The translations under genes were made by a program, and so were the position numbers. From assembly GCA_051294375.1 (NCBI GenBank), contig CM119263.1, positions 25,511,367 to 25,575,366 on the forward strand: a DNA stretch of 64,000 nucleotides, given 5' to 3'. Positions 1 to 20,783 of this stretch are shown piece by piece. How positions within the stretch are numbered: the first letter of the stretch is position 1; every line of letters starts with the position of its first letter. Origin of the DNA: Paraspadella gotoi. Its lineage: Eukaryota; Chaetognatha. The notes under the pieces were generated by a model that did not search any database, was not told where the DNA came from, and worked only from the letters and a program-made list of their open reading frames with translations.

Positions 1-795
1 TAGATTTTATTTTCCCTTACTCCGTTTTTCGTTTCAACGAAATGTTATCATTTTTTAGTCATGAACGGTGATTGTTACTAAGAACAGATGGTCTTCTTTC
101 TGCAAGTCTCTTTGCTGATATTTATTAATACTCGCCGGCTGTGTTTTTGCATGTCATTTATTAAGCTAAAACAATATCAGTTACAACTAATATCAGCTTT
201 CGAGACGAATCTCAGTGGATAATATTGTTTGTTAGTTGTTTATCTAAATAAAACAGGTTTAGTTTTAACATTGCCGCTGTTTAGTCAACATGTTTGAGAG
301 AGGCAAAAATTAGAAACAATTTACGAAGCTAAGCGTAGCTCGATATCGAATATGCATCTATGGCCGAATGGCCATAATAATTTAAGATTGATGATATTTT
401 AAAAAATGATAACACAACACTAGACAACAGCATTGTCAATATAGCTGAAAAAAATTGTCAATTGATACTTCAACGCAGTAGACTAAAACTGCATGCGGAG
501 TTCCTATTAGACTATAAATACACGACTATTAGCTAATATTTGTGAGGCAAAAATGGCGATATATATTCAATCGATTAATTTTTGGCCCGATGATCTACAA
601 AAATGGCTATAAAACGCGTTCTTCACCATACTCTGGATATGACGGCCATTTCTTTGTCCGTAAAGAAGTGATAAGGTTGCCCTAAAGCTAAACCAAGCTC
701 AATGGATTTGATCGGACCGTCATCCGCGTTTTCTCGACGTCGCTAAAAGAGCACAAAAATGGCAATCACTGCTCGCACTTTTACAAAATCTCAGC

Positions 796-1010
796 GCTTA
801 AAAGTGACCAATTTTGCACCTGTAGCGACGGGACGATCCAAGAGGTGAGACGGGCGACGGAGGAGTCTGGTTGTCCGAAAACTTAGCGACTTCGACGTCG
901 TAACGAGAGCGAAAGTTGGTCCGAAAGGAGGCGCGGGAATCGAACTCGGGTAGCGTCGGTGTCCCAGGCGCGGTTGAGGACGTTGTTTGCCAGCAACATC
1001 TAAATGGCGA
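796..1010 (-). repeat. possible tRNA-derived SINE remnant
   Basis: On the minus strand a Pol III B-box-like string (GAGTTCGATTCCCGC, near 930-945) lies about 45 bases downstream of a weak A-box-like string (TGGCAAACAACG, near 985). The intervening bases resemble an anticodon arm but no full cloverleaf with paired acceptor ends can be drawn. The segment is more GC-rich than its surroundings. I read it as a decayed tRNA-derived SINE head; a chance B box is possible. Confidence 0.35.
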
Positions 1011-1184
1011 CGCGTAGGGTACATACGGTAAGACGTTAGACATGAATATCTGGCAATTTGTTTTAATGGACATCGATACCTTAAAAATGATTGGCAATTA
1101 AGTTAAACCCAATTTTTTTTCGGTTTCTCTTTGCTGAAAAACGTTTTATACGAATCGAGCAGAGGTAAACTCATTTATTGGCTT

Positions 1185-1240
1185 ATTTTTACATTCGCCG
1201 ACCGGGATTTTGCGGTCGGTTATTTTTTTTTCCGCTTTTT
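1185..1240 (-). repeat. short repeat family H (hairpin GACCG...CGGTC)
   Basis: Read on the minus strand this matches segments near 31365-31420 and 42545-42600: a run ending in GACCG, a few bases, CGGTCGGCGA, then a GTAAA...TAGCC tail. The GACCG/CGGTC halves pair. It looks like one end of a short mobile element; the element limits are not visible. Confidence 0.45.
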
Positions 1241-1436
1241 ATGTATATAGATTTCGATATGCAATTATAAAAAAAATATTAATGAGAGTAAAAAAAAATT
1301 ATTATAAATCCTTAACCATACCTAACTCTAACCATAATCTTAATCCATAACCAACCTTAACCCAATTGCTTACCGTTTAAAAAATATAAAAATATTGTTT
1401 TTCTTTTTTTTAATTTTATTAAGAAACCTAAATTTT

Positions 1437-1471
1437 GGACATGTTTCGGCTTTAATGTAAACCTTTATCAG
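1437..1471 (-). ncRNA. degenerate hammerhead-like motif (copy e)
   Basis: The minus strand reads CTGATAA, an extra A, stem II halves GGTTT and AAAGCC around a 5-base loop, then GAAAC-ATGTC. The layout is that of the other hammerhead-like loci in the window, but the first core string has A where the essential G (CTGATGA) is expected, so it is probably inactive. Confidence 0.45.
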
Positions 1472-1849
1472 CGTAAAAACGAATTGTTTTCTGAAACAAA
1501 TATTTTTACAGATTTTAAAATTTGAAGAGAGAGAGAAAGTTTGAAAATATTTGTTTCACCAATCAATTCGTTTTTGTGCTGATGAAAGTTTACATTGAAG
1601 CTGAAATATGTCAAAAATATTTTTTTATAAAACTCGTACGTAAACATAATTTATTTATTACATCATATATAAAAATAGCAAATAAAATTATAAAATTTGT
1701 ATTACTGAACCAAAAAAATGTATATTGCGCAAACTGAGATTCGAAGCGAGAGGGAAAACAAAATTAAATGGATAAACAAAGCTCCGCCTGGTGGTAGCTA
1801 AAGTTGGTTGCGAACGTCGAATAGTAAAGTTACCCCATTCATTTTGAGT

Positions 1850-2201
1850 TGCGTCGCGAGTACTCGCGTTTTCGATAACTCTATAACTCACTTTTCGGTT
1901 GGTCTGTCGGTATGTCTGTCCTTTGGTTTGTCCCACGGTTTGTCCCACTTATTTAAAATATGTATATAATTTGTTTGTTTATAGTTGATTGCTCATTTGT
2001 TAGGACAGAAAAAAACCTTAAATCTAAGGGACTGCTAGTGTCGACTTCAGGAATTCCTAAAACTATAAAGAATAAAAGACGAATTTTGAAGCAGTGCATG
2101 TCATAAATATACGGGGAAAAAAAAGTTTTTTAGTCATGTCATGTCATATCATGTGATTTAAGAGAATACATATGAAAATAAAGTCACTGCGGCGCAACAC
2201 A
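1850..2201 (+). repeat. repeat family D, copy 1 (MITE-like)
   Basis: Begins with GTTGCGTCGCGAGTACTCGC and ends with CACTGCGGCGCAACA, so the two ends are imperfect inverted repeats of GTTGCGCCGC. The body includes a GGTCTGTCGGTATGTCTGTC run. Further copies lie at 4257-4661 and, reversed, 35633-35902. No coding capacity is seen, so it is probably a non-autonomous DNA transposon. Confidence 0.65.
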
Positions 2202-2235
2202 TTGGAATTACCGTTTCTGTTCTATCCAAATCCAC

Positions 2236-5200
2236 TCACTTGCAACAGCAGCACAAACTGAAGATGAGTCTGTCCCAGGGTTCCAAGCTTCGCATCCAAA
2301 CTGGCAGGAAATCCCACGTCGTCAAGAATCCTGGCAGAATCTCTTTGTGGTTGTTTTGCATAAAATTCAGCATAATAACGCCGACAACAGTGAAAATAAC
2401 TGTCGCGCCTGCGAGGACGATGAGTAAAATGAACGAGCAAAGCAAAAAACATTGGAATTATTCAAAAAACCTTTCTCACCAACGACGGAAAGGACGACGA
2501 CTCCGGCCATGGAAAAACAAAAGACCAAAAACGGAAACAGGAAAAACATAAATAACAAATAGACGGCGGCGAACCAACGATAACGAGCCGTCGTCTTCCC
2601 TGAAAAAAATAAGCCAAAGTAAAATTGCAAGATCACTTGTTTTACTATATTTGACTAAATTAGATTAAATTTTAAAATGAAAGTATGAAATTATGTATTA
2701 GATTTAATTATTAATTCCTTTATATTCTTTTTTATATTTGTTCTTTATATTTTTTTATAATGTAATTGGTGTTAGTGTTGTCTTCTGGAAATAGAGGGAG
2801 CATCTATATGAAAAGTCTATGTGAATAACTTTAAAAATTATGTGTTCATTAAATGATAAGATCTCTGTATAATGTATATTGTATAGTGTATAAATTGTAT
2901 ATGGGACAGTATATGGTGGTATATATATATATATATATATAAGAGGTAATAACATAGCAAAACTCTGCGAGCTTTCCATCGAGACTCTTTATAAATAGGT
3001 CTAGTGTAACAACTCCCAGAGTTCATAGTAGTGGAATAATTTTATGAACGGTTTCTATTGTATAACAAGTGAGTGGTCTTTTCATACTTCACTATTCTTA
3101 CTATTTTAGTATGTATGTATGTATTCCTACTTCCTTTCGCGGCTTTCGCTTTGTTTACGCGCAATTTTACTTTCCTAGAGATCTCAAAATGAATTGCGAT
3201 TTGTTTGGGTGTAGGAAATGTTTTTCTCGGCATATTCCTTCTTTCGTTCTCACTCAAAGAGTAGATGGCTCTTGTAAAGAGGAAAACATTTTTTTTTTTA
3301 GATTTTCATATTTTCCCTCCTTTCCAAGGATGTTTTTGTTTTTATTTTCGTTTTCTATTTTGGGGGGGGGACGAGGAAATGTACGCGTTTCGTTCCCACC
3401 TAAATATTTGGCGGCGTTGATGGGAAGGGACCTCATTTGTGGAATCGGAAAGAACAACAAGATTCCGGAAATGTTGAAGAGCAAATGGCAGAGGGCGATG
3501 GTGACGGCGGAATGGGTTTTGGCGCCGGATGAGGCGAGGGCCGCCAAGATGGCCGTCACCTGCGGGAAAATATTTCGGAGCGTATTCGAGTATACTTCAC
3601 ATTTTAACTCGCCAGGGTCTTAATAACCGGTCAATCTCACCGTTGTGCCGACGTTTGAGCCGAGAGTCAACGGAAACGCCCTCTCGACGGTGATGGCGCC
3701 GACGCCGATCAACGGCGTCAAAGTCGACGTGAAGATCGACGAACTTTGGACCAAAACCGTCATCACGGCGCCGACCAAGATCGCCGCGTATCCTTGAACC
3801 AACGAGTCGTTAATCAATGATAATCAAAATTGCACAAAGAAATAGGACGGCCTGATCATGTTTTAAGACATACCTGTCAGGAATGAGAAAGGTTCGGGAA
3901 AGTCGGCGTTGATATATCGAGCCACGCCCTTCGAAACGCTGCCCTTGAAAACGCTCTGCAACACTTTGACCAACAACAACAAACAAGAACAGAGAATCAT
4001 GAGCGAAAAGACGAGGACGACGACTCCGGCCGCCGCGTCGCTCAGCTGAGGGAACAGAGCCATGAAATGGTCGCCTGAAAACCATTATGATTAACCTTGA
4101 GGTTATGAATTTAAGAAAAAAAAGTAATCACCCCCCCAAAAAAATCTGCTTAATTGCAATTGGTCCAAAATTGAAAAATTGTCGCGTTAAGCTAAAAAGA
4201 TTATGATAGGAGGCTAATTATAAACCTATCGGCAGTTGGCCGATGACAATGATTTTTAGTTGCGCCGGGAGTACTCGCGGAGCAACTCCATAATTCATAA
4301 ATCACTTTTCGGTCGGTCGGTCGATATGCTGTCCATTACATTAAAAATACTTAATTCTTTATCAATTAAGTCTATTTTTGGTATGAAGGTAAGGGACCAT
4401 AAGACGTTTAAAGTGCATATATATCATACTTGTAAAGTCACGTGATCACCTTAAAAATCGATCAACTGACCCAAAATTTAATTCCTTGTTCTTTTGTAAT
4501 TTTTGCAGAGCGGGAAGGAACCTCAAATGTAGGCAAATGTTAGCGACACCTTTTGTTTTTAAATAAGATGAAGAATAAAAGATGTTTTCAGATGCAGTGC
4601 GCGTCGAAAATACATATAACAAAAAAATACACATAATAAGAAAGTCACTGCGGCGCAACACACATTGGAATCTCCCTTCTTGTTTTTTATCACCAGATAA
4701 TATACCGGCGACAAATGACGCAATAACCCAATGAAGCACTTACATAAAAAAAAAATAATTGAACGCATCACAAATTTGCGTGAATGACAATGACAATTAA
4801 AAGAGGCTTACATTGCGAGAGGACCGGCCTCTCTGAGACCAATTCTTCCTGGCGGCTTTGATTAGCACCATATCCAGAGTCGTTGATATTTGTCGCCGTC
4901 GAGTTGAGATCGAAAACTTCAATGGAAGACTTTTGCGTCAAGTTGGTCTCAACTGTTATTTAAATTAAATTTTAATGAATAAAAAGTAGTGAATATATTT
5001 TATTGTACAAAGGGGGGGAAGAAATACTAACTACGAGAAAATAGAAACAAAAATATGTACATTATGAAAAGTATGAAAAAACACCAACAAATGAATAAAC
5101 AAAATATAATGAAATTGGTACAACCAATATAAAAATTATCCATTCATTTAATAAATAAGCTATCTTGCCCCTGACTTTGGACAGGCTTTGGTGGTTTAAG

Positions 5201-7871
5201 GCCTCCATCACTCTTACAAGATAATGACATAGCAGGTCCCTGCAAGCTTTCAATAAAGACTCTCTCACAGTCTCGTTTATAATTATAATCATGGTAATTA
5301 TCCTTTCTTTTTCGTTGTTTGAGAGATTAACAAAGTTTGATTTTATTTTTTTGATGAAGGCTCGTATTGTGAGCCGAAACATGTCTGCTCTTGTAAAATA
5401 AAATTCGTTGCAAAAATAAAATCAAACTTTGTTAATAATTATAATCATAATATAACAAAAGTTATATAAAAGATCAAATAATTAATAATATTAAAAGTAC
5501 ATAAAAGCTTAATTGATCAATTATCAGCCATTTGTACGTCGTTCATCCACACTTCACGGCCTCACCTTCTTCAAGACGCAACGAGCGAAACGGCGTCCTG
5601 TCGTCGTCAATGGCAACGAAGCTCAATCTTTGCACGCAGGTCGTCTTTAGGATGCGTTTATCCTTCACCGAAGGGTCGCCCAAAGCGATGCCCTGGATCA
5701 CTCGGCTGTCCAACTGAAATCAAGGTACAGTGTGAACACCGATTAAACGTCACTGCACGGGAAAAATATTTTAAAAATTATTACGTATTATTGTTATTAT
5801 TGTTTTTATTAGATTATTATTTTTTTCCAAAGAAAACAAGAATAGTATCTGTGCCAGCGTCCCAAGCTTCCCGCCCTCCGCCACAAACGAAATCGTTGGA
5901 CAACAGCAATAGATCAATCTCACCTGTACGAACTTTTTGGTGAGCGGTTTGGTCAGTTTTTTGAGAAAATCGATCTTCAGTGATCTTTTCGCTTCTCGGT
6001 TTTGCATAGATTTCTCGTCCCCAACAAAAAGGTAGGTGAAATGTTGCAGGACGTGAAAAGCGCATTCTGTGGATCACGTGAGAATCGTGAATAAAAAAAA
6101 GGAGTCTTTGTTCGGGAATCTCGGTGCCATTACCCAGCGGAAGCATGACGCCGACGGTGAGCCAGTTGAACATGTCGTGGACGGTGGCGCCGGCGAAGGC
6201 GCGTTCGAACTCCAGCGTGTCGCCAGAGTGCGCCATCGATACGAGAGTGTTGGTGAAGGAAGTCCCGATATTGGCGCCCATCACGATCGGGATGGCGGAG
6301 GGAACCTCGATAACTGGCGGTAATTGAATTAAGTGATTGGTTGATTGATTGATATAGATACTATTCTCTGAAGAGAGAAAAAGGCATTATCTTTCCCAAA
6401 CCTATCACTTGACAGGAATTAAAATTTATTTCCGATTTCTTTTAAAAGGTTTGTTAAATATGAGCGCAAGTGAAGGAGCCTTAACCGATTGATTGTTTGG
6501 TCAAACTTCCTCAAATAACAATAGGAAGAAGGCATAATGAAGGACACGATAGAGTGATTTATTTTTGATTTTACGGCCGCCAGAGAATTTTTTATTTAAT
6601 AATTAGCAATACAATCACAGATTTTTACTCTGATCGTCTGGTCAAACTTACTTCCGGAGGAAACCATCGCCACGACAATGGAGGTCGAAGTGGATGAGCT
6701 TTGGACGCAAACTGTGGCGAGGACTCCGATCATGAGTCCGGCCACGGGATTCGATAAGAGGGGGTTGTCGTTGAAGAAGCTGCCCGTCAGATGTCCACCT
6801 TTATTATAAAATGATATATTGTGGCGGTATATTCACACCGCCTCACGTCCATCAGCGGGGTGCCAATTCCATTGGCTCAGAGGGGAACGCACCATCCCAG
6901 GCGTTGCGCTCCATCCATAGTCCTAACGGCTCCCCTCTGCGTTGGCAAAACGAGACCGTCCTTGGGTAACCGCGCCATTGACAGCAGGCGTCACTGAGGG
7001 TCTGAAGCCCCCAAAGCTTATGGGCATCACAGGTAACCCGGCTGTTAATATACTATATATATAATATACTATTTTTACTATACAGTAGTGTCGTATTCTT
7101 TTCCCCGCTAATTTCAATTTGTTCTTCAAAATAAAAAAAATTATTTTAAAATTATATTACAAAATAAAATTTCTGATTGTATTAAACTAAAAAAAAAAAA
7201 ACAATGGCTTGAATTTTTTTTTTCACATAAACAAAGGTAGAAAAATATATTGTTAATTCGCTCAATCTTTTTTCATGGCTCCACCCTATTAAACAGGCGG
7301 AAAACGGTTTTTGTTTTCTGCTCTCATATACATATAACCTTTTAAATACATAATATTATATATAGTTAAAAGAGACCTCGACCTCACCCAAAAGCCTAAA
7401 TCCGGAGGTAAGGATATCCAGTGAACAAATGAAACAGTAGAGTAGTAGAATCACCGCTGCCAGTTTTCCTCCTCCTTGCAATATCACCTTCCAATTTTTC
7501 CATCGGTTCTTTCCGCCTGGAACTTTTTAAGAATATTAAAATAATAATATTAATATTAAAAATGTTTATTAAACGTCAACGAATATTAAAATTATTAAAA
7601 AGTTTACAAAATTGAATGAAACATAAGTATTAACTAATTAGTTTTTTTTCATAATTGAAATAAATAAAATTATATTAACATTTCAGTAAGTAAAAACAAT
7701 ATATTTTAGTTATGGGGCTTTCTAAATTCCATGCTTACTCGCTGCGGCGTCGTCAACGTCGCTCTCACAGCCTGCAGCGCCATCTTCCGTATCGTTGGGC
7801 TTCTCCACAAAATGATATCGACCCTTTGCATCGCGACAAACCTCCAAGCCGGTCGAGACAGGTCTGGACAT
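2236..7871 (-). CDS. SLC34: sodium-dependent phosphate cotransporter, SLC34 family
   Basis: Multi-pass plasma-membrane protein that couples Na+ entry to phosphate uptake. Twelve coding exons: 7871-7739, 7516-7388, 6798-6652, 6313-6134, 6066-5924, 5713-5566, 4952-4812, 4074-3874, 3792-3641, 3559-3400, 2599-2480, 2408-2236. They join in frame to 608 residues, a normal SLC34 length. Both inverted-repeat signatures are present: QSSSTSTS at 120-127 and QSSSIFTS at 423-430, with GANIGTS and GSNVGTT after them. The large extracellular loop exon (4812-4952) has four N-glycosylation-type sequons and closes on the expected Cys. Residues A177, A179 and D183 match the electrogenic NaPi-IIa/IIb pattern rather than the SSG of IIc. 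The protein ends in a CCCCK tail. The first ATG lies just inside a possible splice acceptor, so upstream coding cannot be excluded, but an untranslated 5' exon near 8.6-8.9 kb is more likely. Introns carry repeats of families B, C, D and E. Confidence 0.93.
2626..2805 (-). repeat. repeat family C, copy 1
   Basis: AT-rich segment of about 180 bp in an SLC34 intron. One end reads, in reverse, CCAGAAGACAACACTAAC; the other begins CAAGATCACTTG. Matching copies are at 11483-11670, 26637-26815 and 44146-44372. No ORF. MITE-like. Confidence 0.6.
2936..3110 (-). repeat. repeat family B, fragment, with short (AT)n
   Basis: Follows an (AT)n run near 2921-2941. The strings CATAGCA, CTGCGAGCTTTC and CTCCCAGAGTTC align with the other family B copies (5114, 23636 and, reversed, 44718). 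Degraded fragment inside an SLC34 intron. Confidence 0.45.
4257..4661 (+). repeat. repeat family D, copy 2 (MITE-like)
   Basis: Starts GTTGCGCCGGGAGTACTCGC and ends CACTGCGGCGCAACA, giving terminal inverted repeats around GTTGCGCCG. Internal CACTTTTCGGTCGGTCGG matches copy 1. It lies in the SLC34 intron between the exons at 4074 and 4812. Confidence 0.7.
5114..5285 (-). repeat. repeat family B, copy 2
   Basis: Contains ATTATCCATTCATTTAATAA, CTTTGGACAGGCTTTGGTGG and CATAGCAGGTCCCTGC, shared with copies at 15585, 23636 and 44718. Non-coding, MITE-like. It abuts the hammerhead-like foldback at 5326-5436. Confidence 0.65.
5326..5436 (+). ncRNA. hammerhead-like motif (copy a) in a foldback
   Basis: Core at 5351-5385: TTGATGA, an extra A, stem II GGCTC/GAGCC around a 7-base loop, then GAAAC-ATGTC. 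It is flanked by inverted arms (5326-5352 and 5412-5436) that pair through AACAAAGTTTGATTTTATTT. The textbook first core base C is T here, which would be expected to reduce or stop cleavage. Confidence 0.55.
6820..7047 (+). repeat. repeat family E, copy 1
   Basis: About 225 bp, starting GTGGCGGTA with an internal GGCGGT/ACCGCC hairpin, containing CCATTGGCTCAGAGGGG and ending GTAACCCGGCTGTT. Related copies are at 12371-12572 (reversed) and 57773-57988. GC-rich against its surroundings, non-coding, class unknown. It ends about 20 bases upstream of the acceptor of SLC34 exon 3. Confidence 0.7.
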
Positions 7872-8539
7872 AACACTGGCGATTTGAGAAAGAGAATTAA
7901 AAAAAGGAATTCAGGAAATTGAAAGAGAAATGTGAAACGTGATTAATTTCCAATTTGTTTCGTGTCTCAGTGGGGTAGTATTTTATTTTTTCTTGAAATT
8001 GAAAACGTCAATATTCACTAATTCCACACCTGCTTCTCTAAAAGTTAAATATCCTTGTTGGTAATGAAAATTTTTTTTGAGGAAATTGAACTCCTTCACG
8101 TCATCAAAGTCGAAAACGAACGAAGTGGGGAAATTCTATCGGAACGTGCAATTGGAATTTGGAATATTCCCTCTTTGAGATTAATTAAAATCTGAGGCGG
8201 ACGTAATGATTTCCCAAAAAAGTTCATTGACTCTCCTCCGTCGAAAGCATATTTTTAGTTATATTTTTAGTTATAATTATTGCTGGCTTTCTTTATTTTA
8301 TTTTTCATTTTCGTTTATTCTTTTACTACTTCATTATTTAGACTACCGGTCCACATTCAGTATCATGTTTCACAGGAATCCATGCCAAATAATATTCAAC
8401 AATCATACGTTAAATGGTCTTTTAAACTTAATATTTCGAGTTCATTCGTTCTCGAGAAAAGAGAATCCACCCTCAAGCGCTCATCGTTAAAACATCCAAG
8501 TTGCCCAAATAAGGAAATCATCATCATTTCAATCGCTCT

Positions 8540-8890
8540 CTCACGTCAGTGACGACAGCAACGAAAACCTCGGAGCTCATCGCGCGGGAACTCACCTTTA
8601 ACGAAAACCCATAAGATGAAATGCTCCTTCCTAGGACTTCGACGAAATTTCTTTCGGCCCTTTATTTTTACGCTTGCTTCAAGGTTACGAGATGACGTCA
8701 CCCGGGAGCCACCGGGGCTTCGAGCGGAGAATTTCGCCAATCGGAGGATTTTAGGACTAGAAAATTGGCCAATGGGATTCTTAGAAACCCACGCGACGGA
8801 TGCGGTGCGAAGGCAGTGGTGGGGTGCATTGGTGTTGCGGAGGTAGCGAGTGTGGTGCGGCGTTTTATTGCACAACCGCAACTTTTTATA
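8540..8890 (-). promoter_or_regulatory. CpG-rich candidate 5' exon and promoter of SLC34
   Basis: A GC- and CpG-rich block just upstream of the SLC34 coding exons, with a minus-strand donor-like AAAG|GTGAGT at 8597 and a full CRE palindrome TGACGTCA at 8693-8700. It fits an untranslated first exon plus core promoter. The 111-codon minus-strand ORF across it matches nothing I recognise. It could also be shared with the divergently placed G-alpha gene. Confidence 0.4.
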
Positions 8891-8899
8891 TTCATGTGT

Positions 8900-10028
8900 T
8901 TGATTCTTAACTGGTTTTCTTATTCATGTTTTTACAATTTTTTACTTTAAACGAGAAACATCGGACTCTTGTACCCGTCACGAAAGTCCGATTGGGCCAA
9001 AGGTTATGGAAAGGAAAATGAAAGGAAAGAAAAGAAAAGGAAAAAAGTTTATGATATTGTATAACGGACGGAGATAATGGAGGTAATTGTGTCCGTTTTA
9101 TGGGCTCAAATTATGACGGTCGAACAATGGAAATGCTCTTATCTTTCTCAACTCATCCAAATAAACTATTTTGTGCCACGGTCATAATAGATGATAGAAT
9201 AATATTTAAACGACTATTTTATCTATTCATTATACAGTATGGACTGAATGATATACAGTATATACCTATTTATGTATATATGTATTAATCTTTTTATTGA
9301 TTCTTTCGCAAATTAGTCGTTTGTATTGACGTTTGCAATTGGATTTCGCTCAAGCTTCATAAAAGAAAAAAGTTCATAGTTTTTCGCATGAGGAAATCAT
9401 TTCGGCATTAAAAGGGCGATCAAGAGTCGATTGACAGTCGATTGAGAATTAATTAAATCCCCTCTCGTTTTATTCGTCCGATAATATCTATCTATCTATC
9501 TCTCACTCACTCACTCACTCACTCACTCACTCACTCACTCACTCACTCACTCACTCACTCACTCACTCACTCACTCACTCACTCACTCACTCACTCACTC
9601 ACTCACTCACTCACTCTTACTCCTATTTTTATGATTGGCGTATCTCGACGCCAAGTATCTCCTAGTCCAATCAGGTCACTAGTTGACAATCAGTCTCGCT
9701 TGCAGCTCGTTTTAAAACGCTCAGTTCAAAATTCAAAGATTTTTTTTCCTCGAATGAGGGTAGAGACGCGACCGATCGATAGTCCACGTCTTTCTCTTTA
9801 ATTCTTCGGCGTCTTGTCCCGTAACTAAATCCGCACATTTGCATCGTTACGATCCAGAACCAATTCATACTCAGAAGGAGATGATGGTATAAGGGCACCA
9901 GCATGATAACTCTGAGATCTTCTTCCGTGGTTCCGTTCTCTAAATTTCGCCGAATAGCCCTTACAAAAAAGATACAAAATAAAAATAAATAATAGTTTAA
10001 ATCATACAATTATTTGTGAAAAAAAGTG
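8900..10028. other. intergenic interval between divergent SLC34 and G-alpha genes, with (TCAC)n
   Basis: No coding signal. It contains AT-rich DNA near 9180-9300 and a long pure (TCAC)n microsatellite at about 9503-9617, roughly 28 units. The last few hundred bases before 10029 are presumably promoter and leader of the G-alpha gene. Confidence 0.6.
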
Positions 10029-18677
<8,649 letters not shown>

Positions 18678-18976
18678 CTTTTTGTTTCGGGGATTACCGT
18701 TTTTTTTTCTTTTTGCTTTCTTTTTGTTTTGGAGATATTTTCTTTCTTTGAAACCCTAGGGTTTGAAAAAAAAAAAGAAATATAATTATTTTCTCGAAAC
18801 TTTTCCATTTTCAAACGCATTTTGAAAGGAAGGCAGAAATACAAGCGCAGACCGAAAACGAATTAATTTCGCCTCGTCACCAGCAGACGACGGAGAAGAA
18901 AAGGACGGGATCCGTTTATATGTATTGAATTTTCGTTATATGTAATCTTTGGATTTAGTTATGAAATTGAAATTAT

Positions 18977-18982
18977 AATAAA
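18977..18982 (+). terminator. polyadenylation signal of the G-alpha gene
   Basis: Canonical AATAAA 300 bases after the G-alpha stop codon, in an otherwise unremarkable 3' region. Confidence 0.5.
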
Positions 18983-19214
18983 AACATCGTGCTCAAAACT
19001 AATATTCAATCCATTTACGATTCAGGGTATTTATTATTAGTTTGTCATTGTAGCTATGACATCCCCAATAAATCACTCGTCGTTTTACCGATCATTTCCA
19101 GTCCAGTTAATTGGCATTGATAACATTTTTTTCAACCGGCGGAAGATTCGTCGGTTTTCATGATGCGAATGACAATATCGTTCCTCTTTTATTTTATATC
19201 TTTTTTTTTTTAGC

Positions 19215-19804
19215 CAGATCTGCAGATTCCGGCTCGATAATTCACTTTGTCGCCACCTATTATCTTGTCGGTAAGTCACATATATCATCTCAGCTGATCA
19301 GAACATCGAAAATTATGCAAACAACATGATTTCCGTCTGTCCGTCCGTCTCCCCTTTGCTTTGAACGCCAATCAATCATGTGTGGATTGGGCGATTAACT
19401 TGAATTTTTTTGTGTGTTTAAAAAATGTGTGATTAAGCAGGAAATCAAGTTTCGATGGAATCGTCCGAGTGGAAATGAGTTTAAATGAAAAAAAACAACT
19501 GTGTCACTATTGTATTATCTTTTTTTACATCAAATGTAAATGTCAGTTACATTAATTATTCATTCAATCAATCATTCAATTAATCATCGTCTATGTTATG
19601 TCGTCCTCGTCATCGCCATCATAGTCGTCGTTGCTTTTGTCGTGCTCAGTGACATGACGAGCAGACCTAAAAACAAACAAGTTTGTGCAAAAAATTAATC
19701 ATTTAATTAATTAATTAATGTGTAATTAATTAATCTTTTAACTAATGAATTAAATACCGCTAATGATCGTGGGCAGATCCGGCATTGTTTGTTCAAACTT
19801 GTTC
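19215..19804 (+). repeat. repeat family A, copy 2
   Basis: Left end GCAGATTCCGGCTCGATAAT, one TTTCGATGGAATCGTCCGAG module, right end GGGCAGATCCGGCATTG. Shorter than copies 5 and 6 because one internal module is missing. The rest of 18680-20780 shows no gene; it is presumably the N-WASP upstream region. Confidence 0.75.
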
Positions 19805-20245
19805 AGTTGCGACTGAACCGTAAATTTTTCGCTTCGTTGAACTTCAACTTGAAGTGAATTCTGCTTTTCTAAAAAAATTGTCTCCATTCGACCTAAGGAG
19901 GAGTGATGAGTACGATCAAGTTGATTCTCGACCAGTTTAGTTCCACACAGACAGGCCAGAGTGCCGCCTGTTAGTTACTAATTGCAGAACATGGGATTTA
20001 ACTGTAGTCAGTGGTTAGACGTAACTACTTGGGTACTATTAGTAGTCGCGTCACGCGAGCAATGACATCGATAGGGCGTGAAGCCAACGCAGTTGGTGGG
20101 AAGAGAGAAGGCTCGCTGTTACGTCACCGAAGGTAAATGCGTTGTCACTCCAGGTTATTTTTAAGTTTCTTTAGCCTTTAGTTTGAGAAAAGAAAATTTT
20201 ATGTTTGGTTTACAAACAACGATTTTATCAGAGAAACAAATAACA

Positions 20246-20285
20246 GACATGTTTCGGCTTTAATGTAATGTAAAAAAAAAAGGAA
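20246..20285 (-). ncRNA. half of a hammerhead-like motif (copy f)
   Basis: The minus strand has AAAGCC-GAAAC-ATGTC, the 3' half of the motif seen complete elsewhere, but no CTGATGA at the expected distance upstream. A decayed copy. Confidence 0.35.
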
Positions 20286-20783
20286 ATTTTTTTCTCTCAA
20301 ACTAATTCTAAAACGCAACGAAAGAAAGCATTCACACAAAGTTTCTTAATCCAAAAATATTTAGAATGGCAACAAATTCATTCTAAGAACTCGATTCACG
20401 TTTTTTGATTGCTCGTGCTTATATTTATTAAAATTGTGGTTTCTAGAATTAATATTGGGGGCGTCTATTTTTTTTTTATTGCTACAATAAAAAGAAAGCA
20501 AACAAAGATGAACAGAAACGTTAAAAATGTCAGTATTAAACAGTTAATTTTATAAGAATATTCCGAATTACTACTGGAATTATATTATCATCGATTCTCC
20601 ACGATTACAACCAACACAAATTCGTTAAATTCTGCGTTCGTTTTAACTGGGAATCGAATTGCGATATGCTGGTACCGTTGATAGTGGCCCAGCGAATTGA
20701 TACTGCCAGTTACTAAAAAAAAGTCAAACATTCGATTTTATTTTAAAATATTTTTTTAGAGAAAGTATTAAAATATTTCGAAA

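Noticed and set aside
4446-4771. Minus-strand frames between SLC34 exons ([16 protein letters not shown]) as an extra SLC34 exon
   Set aside because: Including it breaks the phase. Exons 4812-4952 and 3874-4074 join directly to give the conserved Cys and correct frame; the frame overlaps a family D repeat.
9503-9617. Direct repeats as a CRISPR array
   Set aside because: Plain (TCAC)n microsatellite with no spacers; nothing else in this eukaryotic window resembles CRISPR.
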